43,731 nt of DNA from an uncultured Gammaproteobacteria bacterium (GTDB lineage: Bacteria; Pseudomonadota; Gammaproteobacteria; Arenicellales; JAANXG01): positions 1-43,731 of the forward strand of contig CAMYJT010000013.1 in NCBI GenBank assembly GCA_947258785.1, in the 5' to 3' direction. The notes below the pieces were generated by a model. It was not told the DNA's origin, did no database searches, and saw nothing but the letters and a program-made list of their open reading frames with translations. Numbering within the stretch: position 1 is the stretch's first letter; each line of letters begins with the position of its first letter. Position numbers and translations under genes: made by a program. Positions 31,521 to 40,379 of the stretch are shown here, piece by piece.

Positions 31521-34016
31521 ATGAACCGACGCTTAGCGATGTGGACCACATTGTGTGTGGCGCAGCTTGGTTTGCTGGCATCGGCCTGGCCGACTAGGGG
31601 TCCGGTCTACGGGTTGCCGGCGTCGTCCCTGGTGTTACACCCCGAATTGGACTACCGGACCGACGTCGCCGTCGGCGATGGGTATCCCGACCGCCGGAGG
31701 TCACCCTACCGCTGGGTCGGACCGGAGCCGGAAACCGGGTTGTCTACGCGACACACCATCACCGTCGATCTGACCGGCGCCATGGTCAAGCCGGCGACCG
31801 GGGCGCGCTTGGGGGTGGCTGCCGAGAGCGCCGTTCTATTGGCGGGCCTGGATATGGACATCGCGCCGCGCCTGGATCTGGGGCGAATGGCACGGCCGGG
31901 ATCGCGTTCCGCGGAGGCGGCGGAGGGTTTACTACTGGCCCAAGCCCCGGCGGAACCCACCACCACGGCACCGGAGGTGGTTCGCCAGCCGTCCGACCCG
32001 GATCCCGTGGCGCCGGGTAAAACGACCCGCTGGCGTTGGCCGCGGTTGTCCCCGGAACCCATCTCCGGATTTTTCCTGGGCGACTGGGAGGGGCGTCTGG
32101 AAGGATACGTCGATGACTCGCAGATCAAGACGGTGAACCCCAACCTCCGCCAGCAGAACAACAGCCGCTTCACCCAGGCGCAGCTGACCATCCGTAATCG
32201 TAATGCCTACATCATAGATCCGCGCCTGGTTCGGCTCACCGTTGGCGGCACCGTTGGGATCACGGCTGAGAAATTCGATTTCGAGAGCAACGGCATCTCG
32301 ACCGCCGATGACACCCGGGACGGCGATCTGATCGGCTACGAACTGTTTGCCGAGGTCCTGCCGCGAAATGCGTTGTCGGGAAAGCTGTTCGCAAACCGCA
32401 ACCGCTTCACCCAGACTCCCGTGCTCAGCAGCCGTACTCTGACGGATTCCAGCAACGCCGGGGTGATCTTAAAGGCGCGGCGACTGCCCATCCCGTCAAC
32501 GCTCAGTCTGCGGACCGATAACCTGGAAACCGAGTCGCGCAGCGGGCCGTTGATAACGCGCCGTGACGAGCGGCGCTACAACGTCACCTACGACGGGCGC
32601 CGTGGCTGGCTGAACCGGGAAATGCGCTTGCGGTATCGATTCCTTGACAAGTCCGACCGTTTCGCGCCGGGTGTTGATTTCAGAAGTCACGACGCGAGTG
32701 GCTACTACAGCAAGGACTTCGGGCCGGAACTCCGCAAGCGTTGGAACTCCCGGGCTCGACTGTTCAATTGCGGTGGATTCTGCGATGAGACGCGATTAAC
32801 GGTCGATCAGCAGTTGCTGATTGACCACACCGATCGCCTAAACACCCAGTACCGGTATTATGGGATCTTCAGCGATCGCGCCTTCGGCGACTCGATTCTT
32901 CATGACCTGATCTTTTCCCTGCGGCACCAACTCTACGAAAGCCTGAGGACGACGGCCGAACTGAGTCGGGCATTCGAAGACATCCCGGAGGGCCGTCGGG
33001 ATTGGTACCGTGCCCGGGTGGACGTCGATTATGTCAAACGCCTGCCACGCGGCGGTCACTTGCTGGCCAACGCCGGGATCATGCGTGAGAGCCGGGAGGA
33101 GGACTTCGACACCTCACTGGTGTTCATTTCACGGGAGCCGCACAGGTTCGACGAGACCTTCGCCCTGCCGGTTACCCTCGCCAACCGGTTTGTAGATGAC
33201 GATTCGGTGACCATTCTGAAGACCGCCAACGGGCCCCTTGTGCCGGGTTGCGGTACGTTTTCGGTACCGCGCACGCTATTGGAAGGCGAGGACTACATGC
33301 TGCGCAGGATAGGAGATATCACCGAGGTGGTGCCGCTGCCCTGTTCAGTGAACAATCCGGGTATTAACCCGAGGGACGTCATCAAGGTGGATTACCTGGT
33401 CGCGGTCGATCCGTCTCTGACCAACACGACGGATACATATCTTTTTGGAATGTCGCTGGATTATGGCTGGATTCGTCCCTATTACCGGCTGGACAAATCG
33501 AAACAGCACCTGGATTCCAAGCAAAACCTGGATATTGTCGATGACCGGGACGTCGAGGTAATCGGCGTCGAACTGAACTACGACACCGAGGGCATTCGTG
33601 CCCGCTTCCTGATCGAACGAGAAGATTTCAGCACGCGCGACCAGCGTTACAATGCCATTCGGGCCGCGCAGTTTCTCGGCTATGACCTCAACCGCCGCTG
33701 GCGGTTGACCGCCAGCGGCCGCCAGATCGATCGGGAATTCACGCTCCCGGAGGATCGCGAGTCGCGCATCTGGGCGATACGGGTGTTGCTCGCGTACACC
33801 CGCGACGCCGACTTCCGGATCGATGTGTACGGCGAGGTCGAGGACCTGAAGGACACGCAGATCCCCGATGAGCGCACCGAGCAGGCCGGGATCCGGGTGT
33901 TGTGGCGCCTCGGCAAGCTCGAGATCGTGCCGAATGTCAGGTATATCAATCGGCGCCGGGGCAACACCGACGTGGACGATCGTCGGGTGACCGTCAGGGT
34001 CGTCCGGCGCTTCTGA
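31521..34016 (+). CDS. Large outer-membrane beta-barrel protein, candidate conduit porin
   Basis: An 831-residue protein with a signal peptide (TLCVAQLGLLASA) and GGGAG just before the ATG. After a Pro/Arg-rich linker of about 150 residues comes a segment starting FFLGDWEGRLEGYVDDSQ, then long alternating beta-type stretches, such as IDPRLVRLTVGGTVGITAEKF and DLNRRWRLTASGRQIDREF. It ends in the run VTVRVVRRF with a terminal Phe, the usual C-terminus of outer-membrane barrels. There are few Cys, including CGGFC near residue 417. By position between multiheme cytochromes it resembles the porin of porin-cytochrome conduits (MtrB, PioB, OmbB), but I see no motif that assigns it to one of those families. 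Confidence 0.75.
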   Translation: MNRRLAMWTTLCVAQLGLLASAWPTRGPVYGLPASSLVLHPELDYRTDVAVGDGYPDRRRSPYRWVGPEPETGLSTRHTITVDLTGAMVKPATGARLGVAAESAVLLAGLDMDIAPRLDLGRMARPGSRSAEAAEGLLLAQAPAEPTTTAPEVVRQPSDPDPVAPGKTTRWRWPRLSPEPISGFFLGDWEGRLEGYVDDSQIKTVNPNLRQQNNSRFTQAQLTIRNRNAYIIDPRLVRLTVGGTVGITAEKFDFESNGISTADDTRDGDLIGYELFAEVLPRNALSGKLFANRNRFTQTPVLSSRTLTDSSNAGVILKARRLPIPSTLSLRTDNLETESRSGPLITRRDERRYNVTYDGRRGWLNREMRLRYRFLDKSDRFAPGVDFRSHDASGYYSKDFGPELRKRWNSRARLFNCGGFCDETRLTVDQQLLIDHTDRLNTQYRYYGIFSDRAFGDSILHDLIFSLRHQLYESLRTTAELSRAFEDIPEGRRDWYRARVDVDYVKRLPRGGHLLANAGIMRESREEDFDTSLVFISREPHRFDETFALPVTLANRFVDDDSVTILKTANGPLVPGCGTFSVPRTLLEGEDYMLRRIGDITEVVPLPCSVNNPGINPRDVIKVDYLVAVDPSLTNTTDTYLFGMSLDYGWIRPYYRLDKSKQHLDSKQNLDIVDDRDVEVIGVELNYDTEGIRARFLIEREDFSTRDQRYNAIRAAQFLGYDLNRRWRLTASGRQIDREFTLPEDRESRIWAIRVLLAYTRDADFRIDVYGEVEDLKDTQIPDERTEQAGIRVLWRLGKLEIVPNVRYINRRRGNTDVDDRRVTVRVVRRF

Positions 34017-34025
34017 GGGGGCGGA

Positions 34026-35069
34026 GTGCGCGCTGCGATCAGCCTTTCTTTCGCCGCCGCCTTGGCCGGTCTCGGTGCCGCCTGCGGCCCGGAGGTCAGC
34101 CGCGCGCCCGGCTCCATCGCGCCGGTGGATGCCCCAAGTTTGACCTGGCCGGCGCCGCCGCAGCCTCCGCGCATCCGTCTCGTGAACGTCGTCACCAGCC
34201 CCGAGGATCTGGGTATTCAGCCCTCCTTGTGGCGGCGCGTGGCGGAGTTCTTTGTTGGTAAACAAGAGGGTTTCTTCGTTCGGCCGACGTCGGTAGCGGT
34301 GCGCGGCGGAGCGGTGTACGTTGCTGATCCCGGTGCCCAGACTCTATGGATTCTGGATCCGTCGCAACGGCGGGTACGGCGGGTGCGCAAGGCGGACGGT
34401 CAAGCGCTGGTGTCGCCGGTTGCGGTGGCCCTCGGCGGGACGTCCCGGATCTACCTGGCCGACTCCTACCGCGGTCAGGTCTTTGTGTTTGACCAGGACG
34501 GCCAATGGGTGCAGACGCTGGCCGTGGAGGGGATGCGGCGTCCGGCTGGGCTCGCCTACGACGGCGCGACCGATCGCTTGTATGTCGCGGACAGCGCCGC
34601 ACACCGGATCTGGGTGTTCACCGGCGACGGCCGCCTGCAGCGGTCCATCGGTAAGCGCGGCATTTCACCGGGGGATTTCAATTTTCCAACCCATGTCGCC
34701 GTCGGTGGCGATCACAAGCTCTATGTGACCGACGCTTTGGGATTCCGCATCCAGATTTTCGACCGGGCGGGAGACCTGGTTGGCGTATTCGGCCGCCACG
34801 GCAACGGTTCCGGTGACTTCGCCGCCCCCAAGGGCGTTGGCAGCGACAGCGTGGGTCACATCTACGTAGTTGACGCGCTGTTTGACACCATTCAGGTTTT
34901 TGACCAACGGGGCCAATTACTCTTGAATTTCGGCGATCACGGCAGCGGTCAGGGCCAGTTCTGGCTGCCCGGCGGGCTGTTCATCGACGCCCGTGATCGC
35001 ATCTACGTGACCGACGCGTACAATCGTCGTATTCAGATCTTTCAGTATCTCGGAGGTGTCGGTTCGTAA
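34026..35069 (+). CDS. Second NHL-repeat beta-propeller, probable lipoprotein
   Basis: A 347-residue protein starting at a GTG nine bases after the barrel gene, with GGGG close upstream. A signal peptide with a lipobox-like GAAC precedes blades such as RPTSVAVRGGAVYVAD, RPAGLAYDGATDRLYVAD, FPTHVAVGGDHKLYVTD, APKGVGSDSVGHIYVVD and LPGGLFIDARDRIYVTD. A shared N-terminal segment (PPRIRLVNVVTSPEDLG against the ARIEFVRTITSEKDIN of the upstream gene) shows it is paralogous to the propeller at 25799. Its stop is immediately followed by the start of the 12-heme gene, so the two are co-translated. Confidence 0.86.
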   Translation: MRAAISLSFAAALAGLGAACGPEVSRAPGSIAPVDAPSLTWPAPPQPPRIRLVNVVTSPEDLGIQPSLWRRVAEFFVGKQEGFFVRPTSVAVRGGAVYVADPGAQTLWILDPSQRRVRRVRKADGQALVSPVAVALGGTSRIYLADSYRGQVFVFDQDGQWVQTLAVEGMRRPAGLAYDGATDRLYVADSAAHRIWVFTGDGRLQRSIGKRGISPGDFNFPTHVAVGGDHKLYVTDALGFRIQIFDRAGDLVGVFGRHGNGSGDFAAPKGVGSDSVGHIYVVDALFDTIQVFDQRGQLLLNFGDHGSGQGQFWLPGGLFIDARDRIYVTDAYNRRIQIFQYLGGVGS

Positions 35070-36941
35070 ATGAAAACGATGTGGTCGCAACTGTTGTGGG
35101 GCCTGCTTTGTGTATCGGTCCCGGTTTCCGCCGCGCTGAAGGACACCGTGCACAACCTGACGGCCACCGGTCCGGGCACAATCAAGGACACGTCGGTGAC
35201 GCAGCTGTGTGTGTTCTGCCACACCCCGCACAACGCCAATCCAGCCGGTGCCTTGTGGAACCGGGACCTGCCGGGGCAGACCTATACGGTCTACGGCAGT
35301 TCCACGTCAGCCGTCACGGCGATGGGCAGAGGGCAACAACCCACCGGCTCATCCCGGATGTGCCTGTCCTGCCACGATGGCACGTTGGCGCTGGGAACGC
35401 TACGTGTCCAGCCGCGTTCCGGGCGGGTTACCTTGGGACCGCTGAGCGGTAAGAGCTCGCTCGGTGTCGATTTGTCCGATGATCACCCGGTGTCGTTCCA
35501 GTACGATCGCGAGCTCACGCTGCGCCGGGGCGACCTGGTCGAGCCGAGCGCGATTTCACACATACTCCCGTTGGACCGCGACGGACAGTTCCAGTGCACG
35601 ACCTGTCACGACCCGCACGACGATCCGTATCGAAAGTTTCTGCGGTTGGACGACCGTGGCGGGGCCCTGTGCACCAGCTGCCACGTCATCCCGGACTGGG
35701 CCACCTCCGTGCATGCGGTGTCACCCGCGACCCCCAAGCAGGGTGTTGTCAGCCCGTGGCCGGAGGACACGCCATTCGACTCGGTGGCCGACCATGCCTG
35801 CGGCAACTGCCATCGGTCCCATTCGGCACCGGGTCCCGCTAGATTGCTGAGCAACGCCGACAGCAGCGGCGTGTGTCTGGTTTGCCACGATGGCAGTGTG
35901 GCGATGCACAACGTGGATGCGGAGTTTCAGAAGACCAGTGCCCACCCCATCAGTGGCGTCAAATCGGTCCACGAGCCCGGCGAGGACCCCGCCAACATGC
36001 CCCGGCACGTGACCTGCGCCGACTGCCACAACCCGCACCGCACGGGCAGCGGGTCGAGGTCGGCGAGCGGGACACCGGATCGGCTGCGTGGGCTCAGTGG
36101 CGTGAGCGCCGCCGGAGACCCGGTTAACGAAGTGACGCAGGAATACGAGGTGTGTTTCAAGTGTCACGGCGACTTCGATCAGGACAGCTTCGGGATTGTG
36201 CGCCAAGACGACGTGCGCAACGTGCGCCTGGCCATTGCTTCCAACAATACCTCCTATCATCCGGTGACCGCGGTGGGCGCCAACCCCTCGGTCAGAGGGT
36301 TCGAATCCGGTTACTCGGCGAGCAGCGTCATTACGTGTACCGATTGTCACAACAGCGACGAACCGGCCACCGACGGATCGCGACCCCGCGGTCCGCATGG
36401 ATCACGGCATGCGCCGCTGCTGAGCGGCGAGTACCGGGTGGACGATCCGGTGCCGGAGTCCGCCCAGAGTTTTGAACTCTGTTACCAATGCCACAATCGC
36501 AGCGCGCTCATCGGCGATCTAAGCGGTGGGTTTTCGCACGCTACACATGTCGTTGATCAGCAAGCCGCCTGCGCGGTGTGCCACGACGCCCACGGCTCGC
36601 GCAACAACCCGAGTTTGATCAATTTCATGCTGATCGACCGCAACGGCGTGCCGGTGGTCGGTCCGTCGAGCAGCGGGCAGCTCGAATATTTTCCCGGTGG
36701 CTTGGACGGTGGCGAGTGTTATCTGCAGTGCCACGGCGTCGATCACGATCCTGCGCCTAACCCGGGACAAGACCCCACTGGAGAGCGGCCGTCGTCGCCA
36801 CGGTTTCCGGGACAAGACCCCACTGGAGAGCGGCCGTCGTCGCCACGGTTTCCGGGACAAGACCCCACCGGAGAGCGGCCGCCGTCGCCACGGTTTCCGG
36901 GACAAGACCCCGCCGCGGTGCCGCCCGGGTTTCGACGCTGA
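35070..36941 (+). CDS. 12-heme secreted cytochrome with OmcE-like N-terminal module and repeat tail
   Basis: A 623-residue exported protein (signal peptide ending VSAAL). Eleven CXXCH sites: CVFCH, CLSCH, CTTCH and CTSCH form an N-terminal tetraheme module laid out like the protein at 27165 (LCVFCHTPHNANP, LWN, MCLSCHDGTLA, DDHPVSF, CTTCHDPHDD). Seven more follow (CGNCH, CLVCH, CADCH, CFKCH, CTDCH, CYQCH, CAVCH). A twelfth site is CYLQCH (36717-36734), a CX3CH. The last 55 residues are near-identical copies of GQDPTGERPSSPRFP. The shared module suggests it can dock onto, cap or nucleate a tetraheme filament. Extracellular location is likely but not proven. Confidence 0.88.
   Translation: MKTMWSQLLWGLLCVSVPVSAALKDTVHNLTATGPGTIKDTSVTQLCVFCHTPHNANPAGALWNRDLPGQTYTVYGSSTSAVTAMGRGQQPTGSSRMCLSCHDGTLALGTLRVQPRSGRVTLGPLSGKSSLGVDLSDDHPVSFQYDRELTLRRGDLVEPSAISHILPLDRDGQFQCTTCHDPHDDPYRKFLRLDDRGGALCTSCHVIPDWATSVHAVSPATPKQGVVSPWPEDTPFDSVADHACGNCHRSHSAPGPARLLSNADSSGVCLVCHDGSVAMHNVDAEFQKTSAHPISGVKSVHEPGEDPANMPRHVTCADCHNPHRTGSGSRSASGTPDRLRGLSGVSAAGDPVNEVTQEYEVCFKCHGDFDQDSFGIVRQDDVRNVRLAIASNNTSYHPVTAVGANPSVRGFESGYSASSVITCTDCHNSDEPATDGSRPRGPHGSRHAPLLSGEYRVDDPVPESAQSFELCYQCHNRSALIGDLSGGFSHATHVVDQQAACAVCHDAHGSRNNPSLINFMLIDRNGVPVVGPSSSGQLEYFPGGLDGGECYLQCHGVDHDPAPNPGQDPTGERPSSPRFPGQDPTGERPSSPRFPGQDPTGERPPSPRFPGQDPAAVPPGFRR
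36764..36915 (+). repeat. 45-base tandem repeat in the 12-heme cytochrome tail
   Basis: Units begin at 36764, 36809 and 36854, with a partial fourth at 36899. Each encodes GQDPTGERPSSPRFP. The first two copies are nearly identical in DNA and the third differs at a few positions, pointing to recent expansion. Confidence 0.92.
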
Positions 36942-36966
36942 CCCCCGCGACCCCGCACGCTTGCGT

Positions 36967-37443
36967 TCAGTCCGGCGCTTTGCCAGTGGCGCCTCGTTGC
37001 GATTCCGATTCTCGAGTGGGGTAATTGAACGAACCGAAGCGGATTGCCAGCGTGGCCAGGGCCAGCAGCAGGATAGCTGCGGAGACGTAGATGACGCTCA
37101 AACCGGGATCGTGATGATCGGTTTTGATGATGCCTATCAGCATGCGGGTCAGCGCGGTGATGGCAACGTACAGCAGAAACCGGACCGGCAGGTGATGGGT
37201 CTTGAAGTAGATCCCGACCATGGCCCCGAGTTCCAGATAGATGAACAGCAGCAGGATATCCTCAATGTTGAGCTGTCCGGATGTCACCATCTTCACGAAT
37301 TCAGCCACGGCAGACCAGATGACCGCAGCAGCGATGGCCAGCAGTGCTAGGTAGTGAAAGGCGTCGACGATGAAGGTGCCGACAATCTTTATCCAGCTTA
37401 ATACTGGATCATCACTGGGTTGTGTGTGTCGTTCGCTTGCCAT
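36967..37443 (-). CDS. PsiE-family inner-membrane protein
   Basis: About 158 residues from the ATG at 37443 (the frame is open to 37497). Four hydrophobic helices are visible, including DAFHYLALLAIAAAVIWSAV, FIYLELGAMVGIYFKTHHLP, FLLYVAITALTRMLIGI and SVIYVSAAILLLALATLAI. The pattern L-E-L-G-A-M-V-x-x-Y-F followed by H-x-x-P-V-R-F-L is characteristic of the PsiE (phosphate-starvation-inducible) family, whose function is unclear. It is transcribed convergently toward the 12-heme gene. Confidence 0.82.
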   Translation of the reverse strand: MASERHTQPSDDPVLSWIKIVGTFIVDAFHYLALLAIAAAVIWSAVAEFVKMVTSGQLNIEDILLLFIYLELGAMVGIYFKTHHLPVRFLLYVAITALTRMLIGIIKTDHHDPGLSVIYVSAAILLLALATLAIRFGSFNYPTRESESQRGATGKAPD

Positions 37444-38174
37444 CGAGGGTCCCGCTGCCGGTCGGTGTATCACCGGCCAGATCATCCGGAAAATCAAGCG
37501 GGGAGTCTTTGACCCAGGACAAGAACCAGGACGTCAAGCCGTAGCCGAAAAATGGGGCCCGAGTGCACAATTCCGGCCCGGTACGCTCAACAGGCGACAG
37601 GTAGCAGACGCAACGGTTTAACGATTACGCCGCGGGTGGCTACAGCGGGCGGATGCCGACCGGAGGGTGTGGCTCAGCACCAGCCGCCGGGTGCGGCGGT
37701 CGCGGCACAGGGGCTAACCTGCATATTGCACCAGTCGGCTACCGGCCTTGAGCTCACTGATTGAAACATTGTCTACACATATCGAATTCGCCCTACTTGG
37801 CCCGGGCACGTTTTGTATACGGCCGGTGTCCTATGCGGGTTCTGGCTGGTCCGGGCACGCCGGAACTTGGACTTCACTTAAGCTATAGCTACGGCTATGG
37901 CTTTCGCTCCAGTCCGGCGTTCTTACCGCTTCTGTCCTGCGCCAGCTTCCCGGAGACTGGTCCACAATGCGGGCGCCAGCGGGAAAGCGGAGAACAAACT
38001 TGGGAAATCCGTTGGTGTCGGCGAGCCGGTTTGCGCCGGACCGACGAGTCAAACCTGCTCACCATACCAACCAACGGTTTCCCAATCGCCCAACCGGACG
38101 GGCTAAAGCCGTTGTTATTGTTTGATTGTTGTTGTGGTGCCTGAAATTCTCTGCGTCAGGCCCCACCCGCCGTG
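37444..38174. other. Intergenic region, no gene recognised
   Basis: About 730 bases between the PsiE gene and the 3' end of the rhodanese gene. Open frames are short, lack ribosome binding sites and have low-complexity or nonsense-like products. It may hold decayed coding DNA. I see no terminator with a T-run. Confidence 0.45.
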
Positions 38175-39182
38175 TTACTTCTTGGCGCCTGCCTTCTCCA
38201 GCGACGAAACCTTCTTCTCCAGATTCTTGATCTTTTTGTTCAGGCTTGCGAAGTTGAACCATTGCTCTCCGTCCACCGGATAGTCCAACTGGGATCCGTA
38301 CACCCGCCACGATTCGTCCCAGTTGGCGACGTCCTTGAAGCCCATGGCCCGGAGCTGCAGGTAGGTCATGGTCGAACGGGTGCCAGTCTGACAGTAGGTC
38401 AAGGTGCGCTTGTTCTTGTCCAGCGAACCAAACGCCTTCTCCGCGGCATCGGGGTCCAGATAGGCCACCGGGACCATCTTGCCGCTCTTAGCGTCCTTTT
38501 CCTGGGCCAGTGTGTCGATGTGTGAGACGTTTAGGGTGACATTCGGTACGTGCCCGCCGCGAATCGCACGGATATCCTTGCCGACAAACTCGTTTTTGGT
38601 TCGGGAGTCGACGAGCTGCCGATCGCCGCCCTCGCCGGTCGCGACTTTGATTACTTCATCGGTCTCGCCGTACCGTGAGGCGACCACGTTCGCCTTGAAG
38701 GTCTTCGGCTCCTTCTTGGCCAGTTTGCTGTCCAAGCGGTTACCGGCTTTGCGCCACGCGTCGACGCCGCCGTTCAGCACATGGGCCTTGTCGTGACCGA
38801 GATACTCCATCAGCCAGAAGCCGACGGTCGCATCCAGCAGCGTGCCCAGATTACCACCGTAGAACACCACGTGGGTGTCGTTGCCGATGCCGACGGCGCC
38901 CAACAGCTTCTCGTATTTGCCGGTGTTCCGGAACACCCTGGCAGTTGAATCCCGCAGGGCCTTCTTGCAGCGTTTGCCGAGGCTGATTGCGCCCGGAATG
39001 TGGCCCTTCGCATAGTCCTTGAGATCGCGGCAATCGACCACCACCCAGTCGGGTTTGTCGAGGTTTTGTTTGACCGCGTCCGCGGTCATCAACAGCCCCG
39101 GATTGGCCCACTGGGCCGCTGAAACGGCGCCCGCACTGCTGATCAAGACAAGTCCGGTAAGAAATTGTCCGGTTCGGTTCAT
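38175..39182 (-). CDS. Secreted tandem-rhodanese sulfurtransferase
   Basis: A 335-residue exported protein. The ATG at 39182 has GGAGG five bases upstream; a GTG two codons earlier overlaps that site. A signal peptide (FLTGLVLISSAGAVSA) is followed by two rhodanese domains. The first (VVVDCRDLKDYAKGHIPGAI, then YGGNLGTLLDA) lacks the catalytic Cys. The second has the active loop TYCQTGTRST with C264. A C-terminal coiled coil (LNKKIKNLEKKVSSLEK) is unusual for rhodaneses and suggests an oligomer or a docking partner. It would move sulfane sulfur (thiosulfate or persulfide to an acceptor) in the periplasm, consistent with the nearby sulfide dehydrogenase. Confidence 0.88.
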   Translation of the reverse strand: MNRTGQFLTGLVLISSAGAVSAAQWANPGLLMTADAVKQNLDKPDWVVVDCRDLKDYAKGHIPGAISLGKRCKKALRDSTARVFRNTGKYEKLLGAVGIGNDTHVVFYGGNLGTLLDATVGFWLMEYLGHDKAHVLNGGVDAWRKAGNRLDSKLAKKEPKTFKANVVASRYGETDEVIKVATGEGGDRQLVDSRTKNEFVGKDIRAIRGGHVPNVTLNVSHIDTLAQEKDAKSGKMVPVAYLDPDAAEKAFGSLDKNKRTLTYCQTGTRSTMTYLQLRAMGFKDVANWDESWRVYGSQLDYPVDGEQWFNFASLNKKIKNLEKKVSSLEKAGAKK

Positions 39183-39371
39183 ATCCACCTCCGCTTCGCA
39201 AAGTGATAATCTGTAGCCCGCATTTGTACTATGCAGGTCGGCCAGGGGAAATGATTCAATTGCATCATTTTACGGGCAATTGGTGACGGTGGAAAATGTT
39301 CGGCTCGTTGAGCCCTGCCGCGCCGGCAAACCGCCGGGTCGGTGGAGGACCACGCATACGGAGTCGACGAT

Positions 39372-40358
39372 GTGACCCCCCGTGTGTCGATCATCATTCC
39401 CAATCGCAATGGATCCGCGACCATTGGCCGGTGCCTGGAGGCGGCGCTGGCGTCCCGGTATGCGGATTTCGAGGTAATTGTCGTCGACGACGATTCCGCA
39501 GACGGTTCAGTGGACATCATCGGCCGGTTTCCGTGCCGGTTGGTGCGGTTGACGGAGCATTGCGGTGCAGCACAGGCCCGCAACGTCGGCGCCCGGCACA
39601 GCCAAGGTGAGGTGTTGTTTTTCACCGACGCGGATTGCCTTGTTAACGCTGACGCGCTGCAGCACGTGATGAAGGCCCTTGCTTCGGCGCCGGTGGGTAC
39701 GGTGGTGGGCGGTACCTACACACGACGGCCGGCCGACGACCGTTTTTTCAGCCGTTTCCAGTCGGTATTCATTCACTATTCGGAGACCAAGAACCTGTCC
39801 AGCCCGGATTACGTCGCCACCCATGCGATGGCCATGACTGCGGAGACGTTCCACCGCGCCGGCGGCTTCAAGGAGTCGCTGCGGCCTATGCTGGAGGATG
39901 TCGAATTCAGTCACCGGGTGCGCCGCCGCGGCGGCAGGCTGGTGATGAACCCGCGGCTGCAGGTGCGTCATGTGTTCGGTTTTTCGATGGTGGGTTCGCT
40001 GCGCAACGCGTGGCGGAAATCCATGCATTGGACGATGTATTCCCTGCGCAATAAAGATCTGTTCAAGGACTCGGGTACCGCCTCGCTCGAGCTCAAGACC
40101 AATGTGGGATTATATTTTCTGAACCTGTTATTGTTTACGCTCTACGTTGTCACCGCCCGCGGCGGATGGTTGGTCCTGCTGGCCGGATCCGTACTGGCCA
40201 ACATCGTGGTGAACCGGGGTTTGCTGCGCGCGTTTGTGCACGCGAATGGCGCCTGGTTCTCGCTTTGGGCAACGGCGTATTACTTGGGAGTCTACCCGCT
40301 GCCGGTGGGGATCGGCGCCATGACCGGCGTCACACGCTGGTGCCGGCGGAGTAACTAG
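39372..40358 (+). CDS. GT2-family glycosyltransferase with C-terminal membrane segments
   Basis: About 328 residues from the GTG at 39372, which has GGAG eight bases upstream; a GTG at 39342 would add ten. The GT-A domain shows VSIIIPNRNGSATIGRCLEAAL, VIVVDDDSADGS, ARNVGARHSQGE and the divalent-metal motif FFTDADC. A later LEDVEFSHRVRRRGGRL carries the catalytic ED region. Two hydrophobic helices at the C-terminus (FLNLLLFTLYVV and WLVLLAGSVLANIVV) anchor it to the membrane. It probably adds a sugar to a lipid or protein acceptor and leads the radical SAM locus. Confidence 0.85.
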   Translation: MTPRVSIIIPNRNGSATIGRCLEAALASRYADFEVIVVDDDSADGSVDIIGRFPCRLVRLTEHCGAAQARNVGARHSQGEVLFFTDADCLVNADALQHVMKALASAPVGTVVGGTYTRRPADDRFFSRFQSVFIHYSETKNLSSPDYVATHAMAMTAETFHRAGGFKESLRPMLEDVEFSHRVRRRGGRLVMNPRLQVRHVFGFSMVGSLRNAWRKSMHWTMYSLRNKDLFKDSGTASLELKTNVGLYFLNLLLFTLYVVTARGGWLVLLAGSVLANIVVNRGLLRAFVHANGAWFSLWATAYYLGVYPLPVGIGAMTGVTRWCRRSN

Positions 40359-40379
40359 GGGCATTATCGGTGCGCTGAC

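Noticed and set aside
37761..38144. A 127-codon plus-strand frame in the gap after the PsiE gene
   Set aside because: No ribosome binding site, mixed low-complexity product, and no recognisable motif.
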